Assembly (NCBI GenBank): GCA_046047755.1
Contig: JBJOHK010000114.1
Location: forward strand, 1-60,794
Reading direction: 5' to 3'
Source of the DNA: JALRLA01 sp046047755
GTDB lineage: Bacteria > Bacteroidota > Bacteroidia > NS11-12g > UBA955
DNA: 60,794 nt
Shown here: positions 42,796 to 52,401 of the stretch, one piece after another
How positions within the stretch are numbered: position 1 is the first letter of the stretch
Layout: each line of letters begins with the position of its first letter
The notes under the pieces: generated by a model
What the model saw: the letters and a program-made list of their open reading frames with translations, nothing else
The model's database searches: none
What the model was told of the DNA's origin: nothing
Position numbers and translations under genes: made by a program

Positions 42796-45291
42796 TTATT
42801 TCGAGCCTTTCTCGCTGGAAACCACCAATTGAACGGGGTTTGCCACCGGTTGTTCTGTTAAGGCTAAATCCAAGACCTGCAGCATGTTGCTTACATAACT
42901 AAACTCCATTCCTTTTATATACTCCTGTGGTATATCCAAAATGTCTTTTCGGTTTTGCTCGCATAAAATCACCTCATGAATGCCTGCGCGCTTGGCGGCT
43001 AGTACTTTTTCCTTGATTCCACCCACCGGAAGAACCTTTCCTCTCAGGGTAATTTCACCCGTCATGGCCAGGCGATTTTTCACCCGTCTTTGGGTCATCA
43101 GGGAAGCCAATGATGTCAAGACCGTTACACCGGCTGAAGGGCCGTCTTTAGGAATCGCACCGGCAGGAAAGTGCACATGAATATCGTAAGAATCAAAAAG
43201 TTCGGCATCAAGGCCAATGTAATCGGCATGAGCTCTTAAGAAACTAGCTGCAAGGTGAACAGACTCTTTCATTACATCACCCAATTGGCCGGTAATCTGC
43301 AACCTGCCCTTCCCTTTCGACAAGGCACTTTCAACAAATAGCACGGAACCACCCATGGGTGACCAAGCCAATCCAGTGACTACACCCGCGGTCTCATTAT
43401 TCTCGTAGTGTTCAGGGTCTAATTTCTCGGCTCCCAATACGGACTCAACTTCTTCTACTTTGAATGTTGGATTATAAGCAGTCTCAGAGGCAACATGCTG
43501 CGCAGCAGAACGCGCTAGAGCCGCTATTTTCTTATCCAATCCGCGAACCCCTGACTCTCGAGTGTACTGCTCAATTAGCACCTCTAAGGCTTTTTCGGTA
43601 ACCTTGAAATCTTTCACTTTCAATCCATGAGCTTTTCGCTGCTTAGGAACCAGGTATTTCTTGGCAATTTCTTTCTTTTCCTCAATGCTGTATCCGCTGA
43701 TATCGATAATTTCCATGCGGTCCAACAATGCAGGTTGAATATTATCCAATGAATTGGCGGTAGCCACGAACAAAACCTTGCTCAGGTCATAATCCATCTC
43801 CAAGTAATTATCGTAAAATGTGGCATTTTGCTCAGGATCCAACACTTCTAACAAGGCACTAGATGGGTCCCCCCTAAAATCGCGGCCCAACTTGTCGATT
43901 TCATCCAATACAAAAACGGGATTGCTACTGCCTACCTTCTTCAAATTTTGAATGATTCGGCCCGGCATTGCACCAATATAGGTTTTGCGATGGCCCCTGA
44001 TTTCAGATTCGTCATGCAAACCTCCCAATGACATCCTCACGTATTGTCGACCCAAGGCTCTGGCAATTGATTTACCCAAGCTGGTCTTACCCACACCTGG
44101 AGGGCCATACAAACAAATGATTGGGCTTTTCATGTCGCCCTTTAGCTTCAAGACAGCCAAATATTCGAGAATGCGTCGCTTGACTTTTTCCAAGCCAAAA
44201 TGATCCTCATCAAATACCTTGCGTGCATGACCCAAATCAAAGTTGTCCTGGGTCACTTCATTCCAAGGGAGATCCAACAATAATTGGACGTAATTAAGAC
44301 CTACCGAATAGTCGGGTGATGCAGGATTGATGCGCATCAAGCGATCTAGTTCTTTGTTGAAATGCTCGTGAACCGATTTGCTCCAAGCTTTGGCATCCCC
44401 TTTTTCACGGAGATTGTCAATTTCTTTATCGGGAGTATCACCGCCCAATTCTTCTTGGATGGCTCTGATTTGTTGCTGCAAGAAATATTCTTTTTGCTGC
44501 TTGTCAATGTCGGTTCTGACCTTGTTCTGAATTTGATCCTTGAGCTCCAACATTTGCAGCTCCTTCAAAACATATTCCAACACCTTTGAAGCCCTCTTTG
44601 TGGGATTCAATTCTTCCAAAAGGGCTTGTTTTTCATGAAGCTCTATGTTCAAATTGCTCGCCACAAAATGGATCAAGAATCGATTGGAGTCAATGTTTTT
44701 AAGGGCAATCACCGCTTCACTTGGAATATTGGGTGACAAGGCAATGATTCGCTGACTCACATCTTTAATGCTATCAATGATGGCTTGATACTCCTTGTCT
44801 TCCGAGAAAGCTTCGTCATCCAGATGGGCGGTATGAGCCTTCAAATAGGGGTCTTCTTGGGTATACTCCCCTATGGATATTCTTCTTTTGCCCTGAATGA
44901 TGACGGTAGAACTGCCATCAGGCATGCGCATCAAACGAACAATTTGAGCCAATGTTCCAATGGGATACAAATCGGCTGGCCCAGGATCTTCCATATCGGG
45001 ATGACGCTGTGCCACCACAGCAATAGTCTTATCGGCCTTATTGGCCTCTTTGATCAAGCGAATGCTCTTGTCACGGCCCACAGTTATGGGAAATATCACT
45101 CCTGGAAATAGGACCGTGTTTCGAATGGTCAATACTGGCAATTCACTTGGCACCGACATGCGGTTGCTCTCTTCTTCTTCTTGCTTGGAAAATAATGGGA
45201 GAAACTCCGGACTATCGTCCATTTGATCGTGATTCAATTGCCAGACAGATTCGTTAGGATCAAACATGAATCTTCCCTTTACAAGTGCCAT
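42796..45291 (-). CDS. lon: ATP-dependent protease Lon
   Basis: Cytoplasmic AAA+ serine protease degrading misfolded and regulatory proteins, 831 residues, full length. It has an N-terminal LON domain (LPVLTIRNTVLFPGVIFPITVGR), a central coiled coil, Walker A GPPGVGKTSLGKSIA, Walker B PVFVLDEIDKLG, and a C-terminal protease domain with the catalytic Ser in KDGPSAGVTV and the Lys further on in GIKEKVLAAKRAG. A shorter start at Met9 (45267) is possible. No clear TAnnTTTG lies immediately upstream and no CIRCE element was seen. Confidence 0.96.
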   Translation of the reverse strand: MALVKGRFMFDPNESVWQLNHDQMDDSPEFLPLFSKQEEEESNRMSVPSELPVLTIRNTVLFPGVIFPITVGRDKSIRLIKEANKADKTIAVVAQRHPDMEDPGPADLYPIGTLAQIVRLMRMPDGSSTVIIQGKRRISIGEYTQEDPYLKAHTAHLDDEAFSEDKEYQAIIDSIKDVSQRIIALSPNIPSEAVIALKNIDSNRFLIHFVASNLNIELHEKQALLEELNPTKRASKVLEYVLKELQMLELKDQIQNKVRTDIDKQQKEYFLQQQIRAIQEELGGDTPDKEIDNLREKGDAKAWSKSVHEHFNKELDRLMRINPASPDYSVGLNYVQLLLDLPWNEVTQDNFDLGHARKVFDEDHFGLEKVKRRILEYLAVLKLKGDMKSPIICLYGPPGVGKTSLGKSIARALGRQYVRMSLGGLHDESEIRGHRKTYIGAMPGRIIQNLKKVGSSNPVFVLDEIDKLGRDFRGDPSSALLEVLDPEQNATFYDNYLEMDYDLSKVLFVATANSLDNIQPALLDRMEIIDISGYSIEEKKEIAKKYLVPKQRKAHGLKVKDFKVTEKALEVLIEQYTRESGVRGLDKKIAALARSAAQHVASETAYNPTFKVEEVESVLGAEKLDPEHYENNETAGVVTGLAWSPMGGSVLFVESALSKGKGRLQITGQLGDVMKESVHLAASFLRAHADYIGLDAELFDSYDIHVHFPAGAIPKDGPSAGVTVLTSLASLMTQRRVKNRLAMTGEITLRGKVLPVGGIKEKVLAAKRAGIHEVILCEQNRKDILDIPQEYIKGMEFSYVSNMLQVLDLALTEQPVANPVQLVVSSEKGSK

Positions 45292-45427
45292 GCCAAGCCG
45301 CTTTATGGAGGCAGTTCCTTTTAATTATATGCCAATAACCGTTTCAGTATGACAGAATGGCGTATTTGCCGTTTGCAAAATCTGAACCCATCCCCGAGAT
45401 TTGTGAAAATCGTTTCGAAATAAAACT

Positions 45428-46282
45428 ATGAAATTCAAACACATTCTTTGGGCTTTGGCCGTACCAGCATTGGCCTTTTTGGCTTCTTGTGGAAAAGACA
45501 GCAAAGACCCTAAACCTACCCTCACCCTGAACAGTGGCGCCGGCTTGATTTCTACTGATTGCCAAGTTGGACCTGATTCTATGTTGGCCTTTAGCATTAC
45601 CACAACCGCTGGTTCTGAAAACTTGAAAGGTGTAACCATCACCGCTTCGGTCAACGGCGCTTCTGCTGTAGTAGCTTATGACACCATGCTATCTGGAAAG
45701 ACGGCTAGCTTTTTGGCTCAACGACAAGTGGCCGGCAACGTCGGTGATGAAATTGTTTACACCATAACAGCGGCTGATGCCAATGGCCAAACAGCCGAAA
45801 TCAAATTGAACATTGAGATTACGCCTGCTTTATTGCCCCTTGACAATTTGGTGCAAGGCCAAAAGGTTTACAATTATTTGTACAGCGGATTCACATCTGG
45901 CTATAACTTGAATTTGGGTGTGGCCTTGACCTCTGGAGCAGCAGGAACTTTAAAAGACATTTTGGACAAAACTCCAACTGGAGCAGCAGAGTTTACCTCA
46001 ACTTGGGGTAGCGGTAACGGTGCAAAATTTGTTCGCGTCACGGCAAACGACTACACCAATGCTAGCACCACAACCTTCTTGTACAATTTGTGGAAGAACA
46101 ATGCCGCTTCTGCCACGACTGAAATCAGCAACATCGTGAAGGGTGATGTCATATTGGTAAAAACAGGTCAGGATTTGACTTACAATGTCTACATCTTGAA
46201 AATTGAAAACGTTGTCATCAATACCGCCGCTGGTAACCACAACGACTACATTCAATTCGCCTACAAAGGCAAAGACAATTAA
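45428..46282 (+). CDS. Lipoprotein, function unknown
   Basis: 284-residue predicted lipoprotein: signal MKFKHILWALAVPALAFLASC with lipobox LASC, then GKDSKDPKP. The next 110 residues are beta-rich and look like an Ig-like/cadherin-type fold (VTITASVNG, VGDEIVYTITAADANGQTAEI). The C-terminal half (NGAKFVRVTANDYTNAS, KGDVILVKTGQDLTYNVYIL) resembles domains of other Bacteroidota surface lipoproteins. Single-gene unit with a terminator at 46304-46329. No enzyme motif seen. Confidence 0.72.
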   Translation: MKFKHILWALAVPALAFLASCGKDSKDPKPTLTLNSGAGLISTDCQVGPDSMLAFSITTTAGSENLKGVTITASVNGASAVVAYDTMLSGKTASFLAQRQVAGNVGDEIVYTITAADANGQTAEIKLNIEITPALLPLDNLVQGQKVYNYLYSGFTSGYNLNLGVALTSGAAGTLKDILDKTPTGAAEFTSTWGSGNGAKFVRVTANDYTNASTTTFLYNLWKNNAASATTEISNIVKGDVILVKTGQDLTYNVYILKIENVVINTAAGNHNDYIQFAYKGKDN

Positions 46283-46303
46283 TACGCTATACGTGTAGAA
46301 ACG

Positions 46304-46329
46304 AAAAATCCCGCTTCGGCGGGATTTTT
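46304..46329 (+). terminator. Rho-independent terminator after the lipoprotein gene
   Basis: AAAAATCCCGC, a TTCG tetraloop, then GCGGGATTTTT. A very stable UUCG hairpin followed by T bases. Confidence 0.93.
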
Positions 46330-46370
46330 TGTTTGGTCTCTACCCTTCTTTTGGTCCAAATTTGCACCCA

Positions 46371-47339
46371 GTGAAACGTATTGCTGTATTGACATCAGGT
46401 GGCGACGCACCGGGCATGAATGCTTGCATTCGAGCGGTTGTGCGAGCGGCCATACATTTTGATTTTGAAGTTTATGGCGTTCAACGCGGTTATCAAGGTT
46501 TGATTGAGAATTCCATCAAGAAAATGACTGCCGGCAGCGTAGCTAACATCATTCAATTGGGTGGCACGGTTCTCAAAACGGCGAGAAGCAAAGAGTTCAT
46601 GACGCCAGAAGGCCGAAAAAAAGCCTACGAAAATCTTCAAAAGCACGGCATTGAAGGCTTGGTTTGTATTGGTGGTAATGGTACTTATACCGGTGCCATG
46701 ATTTTTGAAAAAGAATTTGGCATACCCAGTGTTGGATGCCCTGGAACCATCGACAATGATTTGTCCGGCACTGATTATACCATTGGTTATGATACAGCCA
46801 TCAATACTGCCATGGATGCCATTGACAAGATTCGCGATACGGCTGATAGTCATAATCGTGTATTTTTCATAGAAGTAATGGGCCGTCATTCTGGGCATAT
46901 TGCCCTAAATGCGGGCATCGCCGGTGGTGCCGAGGGTATATTCATACCGGAGCGCGAAAACGAGCTTCGTGACATCATGAAGACGTATGAAAACAAGCGA
47001 CGCAAAAAGGAGTTCAGCATTTTCGTGGTAGCAGAGGGTGAAGAAGATGGAAAGGCCTTTGATATCGCCCATAAATTCCAAGAGGCCTACCCTGAAACCG
47101 ATTGCAAGGTGACCGTATTGGGCCACATTCAACGGGGAGGCAGACCCACGGCAAACGATCGAATTCTGGCTTCAAGACTAGGTGCACACGCCGTTAAAGC
47201 CCTAAGCGAAGGGCACCGAAATGTAGCCATTGGTGTCATCGACAACTCCATTGAATTGACACCCTTCCATGAGGCCATTTACGCCAAAAAAGACGTCAAT
47301 GAAAACCTCTGGGTTATGAATAGTATCATTACTCGTTAA
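46371..47339 (+). CDS. pfkA: 6-phosphofructokinase
   Basis: Glycolytic kinase forming fructose-1,6-bisphosphate, 322 residues. Motifs: IAVLTSGGDAPGMNA, GLVCIGGNGTYTG (Gly after the Asn supports ATP rather than PPi dependence), PGTIDNDLSGTDYTIGYDTA with the catalytic Asp, and FIEVMGRHSGHIA. The GTG at 46371 gives the standard N-terminus MKRIAVLTSGG and follows a near -7 element (CAAATTTG, 46357-46364); the frame extends upstream to 46329, but that part overlaps the terminator. recN starts 1 nt after its stop. Confidence 0.95.
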   Translation: MKRIAVLTSGGDAPGMNACIRAVVRAAIHFDFEVYGVQRGYQGLIENSIKKMTAGSVANIIQLGGTVLKTARSKEFMTPEGRKKAYENLQKHGIEGLVCIGGNGTYTGAMIFEKEFGIPSVGCPGTIDNDLSGTDYTIGYDTAINTAMDAIDKIRDTADSHNRVFFIEVMGRHSGHIALNAGIAGGAEGIFIPERENELRDIMKTYENKRRKKEFSIFVVAEGEEDGKAFDIAHKFQEAYPETDCKVTVLGHIQRGGRPTANDRILASRLGAHAVKALSEGHRNVAIGVIDNSIELTPFHEAIYAKKDVNENLWVMNSIITR

Positions 47340-47340
47340 C

Positions 47341-49014
47341 ATGCTCACTCGGGTTCGCATTTCCAATTACGCATTGATCCAACACATGGATTTGCAATTC
47401 CCGAATGGATTGATCACTGTTACCGGAGAAACGGGAGCTGGAAAAAGCATATTGCTGGGTGCCCTGGGGTTGCTCATGGGCAACAGAGCCGATCACAGCG
47501 TCCTTATGGATGCCCAAACCAAATGCATAGTAGAAGGCGAATTTGACATCCATACCCTGGGTTTGGAGTCCTTTTTCGAAGTCGAAGATTTGGACTATTC
47601 ATCTACGACCATCATTCGAAGAGAAATCGCTCCAGGTGGCAAAAGTCGTTGCTTCATCAACGATACGCCCGTCAGTTTGGCTCAAGCCAAAACACTGGGC
47701 ACGCAACTTCTTGACATTCATACCCAACACACACATTTGCTTGTTACGCAAAAAGAGGAACAGCTTCACTTGTTGGATGAGTTTGCCGAAAATGGGGCAC
47801 TGCTGGATGAATATGAACGAGCCTTTCATCGATGGAGTAAAATCATCAGTGAGATAGAGAAATTTGAGACCGAGCAACAATCTTGGGTAAGAGAGAGAGA
47901 ATTCAATCAATTCCAATTCAATGAACTACTCTCTTTTCAACCGGTATCGGGAGAAGAATCTCAATTGGAATCTGAAATCACCTTGCTCAGTCAGAGTGAA
48001 GATGTTAAGGCCGCATTGATGGGCTCTCATCATTCCCTCTCCAATGCTGATGCAGCTCTGCTAGATGGCCTAAACTCCATTCGAAGCCACTTGAAAAAAT
48101 TCCGAGGAATAAACCCAGAACTAGATTCGTTATTTTCTCGATTGGACGAGGCTTCATTTGAATTAAACGATATATCAGAAAGCCTTTCAAATTGTGCCGA
48201 ATCTATGGTCTATGATCCTATTAGATTGCAGGCAGCAAATGAACGTCAGGCCAAATTGCAAAACTTGCTACGCAAACACCAAGCAGAATCATCTGATGAC
48301 CTATTGGCCATCATGAAAGAGCTGGAAACAGCGCTGACGGGTGTTCAAGATCAGGAGGACCACATAAAGGCACTGAGAAAGGAAAAAGCCCTATTGGATT
48401 CGGAGTGTGAACGATTAGCTGAACGGCTGCACCAATGCCGATCAAAGGCAGGAATAAAATGGTGCCAAGAACTCACCCAAATGTTGCATCGCTTGGATAT
48501 ACCCGATGCGAAAATTGAGTGCAAATGGGATTATAAACCCGGTCAGTTCAAACGCCGAGGATCAGATGAATTAAGTCTTCAATTCACCGCAAACAAAGGC
48601 TTACCAACTAGAGACTTAGATAAGGTAGCTTCAGGAGGTGAACTCTCCCGTTTGAACTTTAGTATACGCAGCTTAGGAGCCGCAAAAAGACCTTCAGCGA
48701 CGCTCATCTACGACGAAGCTGATACAGGAATTTCGGGTCCAATTGCCCTTCAAATGGGGCAAATGTTGAGAAGTATGGGGCAGCATATGCAAACGGTAGC
48801 CATTACGCATCTACCCCAGGTGGCCAGCGCCGGGAATCATCAACTTTTTGTTTTCAAAGACAGAGATTCTGATCAAACCAAAAGCCAGTTCAAATGGCTA
48901 GATAGAGACCAACGCATTCACCATCTGGCTCAGTTATTGAGCCATGAAAATCCTAGTGATTCAGCCCTAAAAAACGCAGAAGAACTATTGGATTCCTTTC
49001 TTGAATCAGAGTAA
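47341..49014 (+). CDS. recN: DNA repair protein RecN
   Basis: SMC-like ATPase for double-strand break repair, 557 residues. Walker A is VTGETGAGKSILLGAL. A central coiled coil is interrupted by the FFEVEDLDYSS and Q-rich region, and the C-terminal half carries the signature LDKVASGGELSRLNFSIR and the Walker B region TLIYDEADTGISG. It starts 1 nt after pfkA, and its last 9 bp overlap the convergent rnhA gene. Confidence 0.95.
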   Translation: MLTRVRISNYALIQHMDLQFPNGLITVTGETGAGKSILLGALGLLMGNRADHSVLMDAQTKCIVEGEFDIHTLGLESFFEVEDLDYSSTTIIRREIAPGGKSRCFINDTPVSLAQAKTLGTQLLDIHTQHTHLLVTQKEEQLHLLDEFAENGALLDEYERAFHRWSKIISEIEKFETEQQSWVREREFNQFQFNELLSFQPVSGEESQLESEITLLSQSEDVKAALMGSHHSLSNADAALLDGLNSIRSHLKKFRGINPELDSLFSRLDEASFELNDISESLSNCAESMVYDPIRLQAANERQAKLQNLLRKHQAESSDDLLAIMKELETALTGVQDQEDHIKALRKEKALLDSECERLAERLHQCRSKAGIKWCQELTQMLHRLDIPDAKIECKWDYKPGQFKRRGSDELSLQFTANKGLPTRDLDKVASGGELSRLNFSIRSLGAAKRPSATLIYDEADTGISGPIALQMGQMLRSMGQHMQTVAITHLPQVASAGNHQLFVFKDRDSDQTKSQFKWLDRDQRIHHLAQLLSHENPSDSALKNAEELLDSFLESE

Positions 49015-49491
49015 GCCCTGCTCTGACTGTTCAGAAGACTCGTAAAAAACGTCGATTTCGGTTGGTTGGGATTTTGCGGCTTGTGTAGCTAAGAAATCAC
49101 AGCGTTCGTTTTCCGGAATACCGGCATGCCCTTTAACCCAATTGAATTCAGGTTTAAATGACTTATTAAGGGGTATCAACTGCTTCCATAAATCAGGATT
49201 TTTCACCTTTACCCACCCTTTGCGTTGCCAACCCGCAATCCAATTTTTCACTACGGCATCGTGTACGTATTTGCTATCCGTGAAAATTGACACAGGGATT
49301 CCCGGCTGTTTGATCATTTCCAGGGCCTTAATAACAGCCAAGAGTTCCATGCGATTGTTGGTGGTACGGCGAAAGGAACCCGAGATCTCTCGGCGGTGCT
49401 CACCGTACATCAAAACGGCTCCGTATCCGCCGGGACCGGGATTCCCCAAAGCTGCTCCATCCGTGTAAATCGTGATGCGTTGCGTAAACAC
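49006..49491 (-). CDS. rnhA: Ribonuclease HI
   Basis: Degrades RNA in RNA-DNA hybrids, 161 residues, GTG start. The catalytic acidic residues are all seen: Asp in ITIYTDGAALGNPGPGGYG, Glu in NNRMELLAVIKALE, Asp in IFTDSKYVHDAV and Asp in NERCDFLATQAA, with a handle region (GWQRKGWVKVKNPDLW) as in E. coli. A TAAATTCG element ends 4 nt upstream of the GTG and supports that start. Convergent 9-bp overlap with recN. Confidence 0.95.
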   Translation of the reverse strand: MFTQRITIYTDGAALGNPGPGGYGAVLMYGEHRREISGSFRRTTNNRMELLAVIKALEMIKQPGIPVSIFTDSKYVHDAVVKNWIAGWQRKGWVKVKNPDLWKQLIPLNKSFKPEFNWVKGHAGIPENERCDFLATQAAKSQPTEIDVFYESSEQSEQGLL

Positions 49492-49495
49492 CCTT

Positions 49496-49503
49496 CGAAT
49501 TTA
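49496..49503 (-). promoter_or_regulatory. -7-like element for rnhA
   Basis: TAAATTCG on the minus strand ends 4 nt before the GTG start; one base off consensus. Confidence 0.42.
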
Positions 49504-49527
49504 AAACAATGCCCGCCCTTCATTGGT

Positions 49528-49535
49528 TAATTTTG
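49528..49535 (+). promoter_or_regulatory. -7 element for cinA
   Basis: TAATTTTG ends 7 nt before the ATG at 49543; exact to consensus. Confidence 0.55.
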
Positions 49536-49542
49536 TACACAG

Positions 49543-50814
49543 ATGAAAGCAGAAATCATCACCATTGGAGACGAGTTACTTATTGGGCAAACCATTGACA
49601 CCAACAGCGCCTGGCTAGGTCAAACCCTAGGAGCAGTAGGAATTCAAATTTCTCGAAAAACGGCCGTCACTGATAGCAAAGAAGCCATATTCAATGCGTT
49701 AGACAATAGCCTCAATCAAGTTTCTCTGGTAATTATTACGGGCGGTCTGGGCCCCACTCGTGACGATATCACCAAGCATTCTTTGGTGGAATATTTTGGC
49801 GGCTCGTATCGAACAGATGAAGTCGTGTTGGCCCACTTGGAAGAACTGTTTGCCAAACGCGGCCGTAAAATGATGGAAGTGAATAAAATGCAGGCAGAGC
49901 TGCCCGATCGTTGTCAAACTTTATTCAACAAAGTGGGCACGGCACCCGGCATGTGGTTCGAAGACCAAAGAGGCATTGTCATCAGTTTACCCGGAGTACC
50001 GAATGAAGTTCAATGGATTACCCAACACGAAATCATTCCCAGAATTCAAAATCGCTTTGATCTGAAGACAATCGAACATCGTACTCTTCTTTGTTTAGAG
50101 ACTCCAGAAAGCCTACTCAGCAAACACTTAGAGAGTTTTGAAGATCGCCTTCCCGCCTCCTATTCCTTGGCCTACTTACCCCAGTTCAACAGCATTCGCC
50201 TTAGATTGAGTCAAATTATCCAAGGCGTTGAAGGCGATTTGGGCATGGAATATTGGTTTCAAGAACTGCAAAATGAGCTCGGTTCCCTTTGCTTTGGAAT
50301 TGGAGACAAAACAGCCTCAGAAATTGTGGCAGAATTTGCGATGAAGCGCCAATTTCAATTGGCTGGTGCCGAAAGTTGTACCGGCGGCTACACCACTAAC
50401 CAATTGATACAAGTTCCAGGAATGAGCGCAGCCATTCCCGGTTCCATCATAGCCTATAGCAATCAAATCAAAGTCAATGTATTGGGCGTATCCCCCCAGT
50501 CCCTTCAAGCGCATGGCGCCGTCAGTATGGAAGTGGGCTTGGAAATGGCCAAAGGAGCATTAGGCATCTTTGATTCTCATTTTGCGTTTTCCCTTACTGG
50601 AATTGCGGGACCCAGTGGCGGGTCAATAGAAAAACCAGTTGGAACGGTAGTTTTGACCTTGATTTCTACCGTTAAACCCAACACTAACGAAGGAATCACT
50701 GAAGTAGACGGACTGTACATTCATCAAAAAATGAAGCAAATTCCGGGAAATCGCGTACAGTTCATGCAACGGGCCAGCAATAGCGTTTTCGCCCTATTTC
50801 AACCCTGGTTTTAG
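49543..50814 (+). CDS. cinA: CinA family protein (competence/damage-inducible, NMN amidase domain)
   Basis: 423-residue two-domain protein. The N-terminal MoaB/CinA domain has MKAEIITIGDELLIGQTIDTNSAW and VIITGGLGPTRDDIT, a molybdopterin-like fold known for ADP-ribose pyrophosphatase activity. The C-terminal domain has AGAESCTGGYTTNQLIQVPG and SLTGIAGPSGGS, the nicotinamide-mononucleotide deamidase part used in NAD recycling. It is a single gene between rnhA (divergent) and guaA. Confidence 0.94.
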   Translation: MKAEIITIGDELLIGQTIDTNSAWLGQTLGAVGIQISRKTAVTDSKEAIFNALDNSLNQVSLVIITGGLGPTRDDITKHSLVEYFGGSYRTDEVVLAHLEELFAKRGRKMMEVNKMQAELPDRCQTLFNKVGTAPGMWFEDQRGIVISLPGVPNEVQWITQHEIIPRIQNRFDLKTIEHRTLLCLETPESLLSKHLESFEDRLPASYSLAYLPQFNSIRLRLSQIIQGVEGDLGMEYWFQELQNELGSLCFGIGDKTASEIVAEFAMKRQFQLAGAESCTGGYTTNQLIQVPGMSAAIPGSIIAYSNQIKVNVLGVSPQSLQAHGAVSMEVGLEMAKGALGIFDSHFAFSLTGIAGPSGGSIEKPVGTVVLTLISTVKPNTNEGITEVDGLYIHQKMKQIPGNRVQFMQRASNSVFALFQPWF

Positions 50815-50850
50815 GGTAAAATTTGTCGATAACAGACGGGCAATCGGTGG

Positions 50851-50858
50851 TACTTTTG
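50851..50858 (+). promoter_or_regulatory. -7 element for guaA
   Basis: TACTTTTG ends 4 nt before the ATG at 50863; exact to consensus. Confidence 0.55.
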
Positions 50859-50862
50859 CTGC

Positions 50863-52398
50863 ATGTCTACAGAGAAAATTCTGATCCTTGATTTTGGGTC
50901 TCAATACACGCAACTAATCGCACGTCGATTGCGCGAATTGTTTGTGTATTGTGAGATTCACCCCTTTCATGAAAACGTGGAATTGACCGAAGATATCAAA
51001 GGAGTCATTTTCTCAGGCAGCCCTTGCAGCGTAAATGAAGAAAATGCTCCCAGTATTGACCTGAATAAATATTTCAAACACGGTCCTGTTTTGGGCGTTT
51101 GCTATGGGGCTCAATACATGGCCAAGCATTTGGGAGGCAATGTAGGTCGCAGCCAACACCGTGAATACGGTCGCGCCATGCTCCAACACAGCAGTGACCA
51201 TGCCTTACTCTCAGGGGTAGCCAATCCATCTCAAGTTTGGATGAGCCACGGGGACACCATTTTAGCCTTACCCGAAAATGCCAAGGTTATTGCCACAACC
51301 GAATCGATTCCGGTAGCCGCATTCGAAGTAGATAACGAATTCCCTACCTACGGAATTCAATTTCACCCAGAGGTATACCACAGCACGGAAGGCATGCAAA
51401 TGCTCAAGAATTTTGCCTATACCATCTGTCAATGTTCAGGTGATTGGACTCCCGGTCACTTCATTGAAGAATGCGTAGCGCAGATTCAAGAACAAGTGGG
51501 GCCAGATGACCAAGTAATATTGGGGTTGTCAGGAGGTGTAGATAGTTCAGTGGCTTCTCTGCTGCTCAACAAGGCCATTGGGCACAGACTAACCTGCATC
51601 TTTATCGACAATGGATTGTTGCGAAAAAACGAATTTCAAGACGTCCAAGAAGCGTATAAAGAATTGAATCTAAACATCATTGCCGTAGATGCTTCGCAGC
51701 GATTCTATGATGCTTTAAAGGGCATTTCAGAACCTGAGGCCAAGCGCAAAACCATAGGCCGTGTCTTTGTTGAAGTATTCCAAGAAGAATCCAAAAAGAT
51801 CCAAGGCGCCAATTGGCTGGCCCAGGGTACCATTTACCCTGACGTTATTGAAAGTGTTTCGGTCAATGGCCCATCAGCGACAATTAAAAGTCACCATAAC
51901 GTAGGTGGATTGCCTGAAGACATGCACCTAAAGGTGGTAGAACCCCTGCGCTCCCTTTTCAAAGATGAAGTTCGTCGAGTCGGAGCCGCATTAGGATTGC
52001 CCGCATTGCTTCTAAACCGTCACCCCTTCCCTGGCCCAGGATTGGGAATTCGAATTTTAGGAGACATCACAGCAGAAAAGGTCCAATTGTTGCAAGAGGC
52101 CGATTACATCTACATGAAAAAACTCCAAGACAGTGGTTGGTACAACAAAATCTGGCAGGCAGGAACCATCTTGTTACCGGTTCAAAGTGTTGGAGTAATG
52201 GGTGATGAGAGAACCTATGAACAGGTCGTTGCCCTTCGTGCCGTTAGCAGTACTGATGGCATGACGGCTGACTGGGTGCACCTCCCCTATGACCTTTTGG
52301 CTGACATAAGCAATTCGATTATCAACGGCGTGCGAGGAATCAACCGTGTGGTATACGACATCAGTTCCAAACCGCCGGCCACCATTGAGTGGGAATAA
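50863..52398 (+). CDS. guaA: GMP synthase, glutamine-hydrolysing
   Basis: Converts XMP to GMP; 511 residues with an N-terminal class I glutamine amidotransferase (nucleophile Cys in PVLGVCYGAQYMAKHLGG, His and Glu in YGIQFHPEVYHS) and an ATP-pyrophosphatase domain (ILGLSGGVDSSVAS P-loop). The dimerisation C-terminus is intact (VVYDISSKPPATIEWE). It opens a three-gene unit: a PBP1-like protein after 3 nt and an RsmB-type methyltransferase overlapping that. Confidence 0.97.
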   Translation: MSTEKILILDFGSQYTQLIARRLRELFVYCEIHPFHENVELTEDIKGVIFSGSPCSVNEENAPSIDLNKYFKHGPVLGVCYGAQYMAKHLGGNVGRSQHREYGRAMLQHSSDHALLSGVANPSQVWMSHGDTILALPENAKVIATTESIPVAAFEVDNEFPTYGIQFHPEVYHSTEGMQMLKNFAYTICQCSGDWTPGHFIEECVAQIQEQVGPDDQVILGLSGGVDSSVASLLLNKAIGHRLTCIFIDNGLLRKNEFQDVQEAYKELNLNIIAVDASQRFYDALKGISEPEAKRKTIGRVFVEVFQEESKKIQGANWLAQGTIYPDVIESVSVNGPSATIKSHHNVGGLPEDMHLKVVEPLRSLFKDEVRRVGAALGLPALLLNRHPFPGPGLGIRILGDITAEKVQLLQEADYIYMKKLQDSGWYNKIWQAGTILLPVQSVGVMGDERTYEQVVALRAVSSTDGMTADWVHLPYDLLADISNSIINGVRGINRVVYDISSKPPATIEWE

Positions 52399-52401
52399 AC
52401 C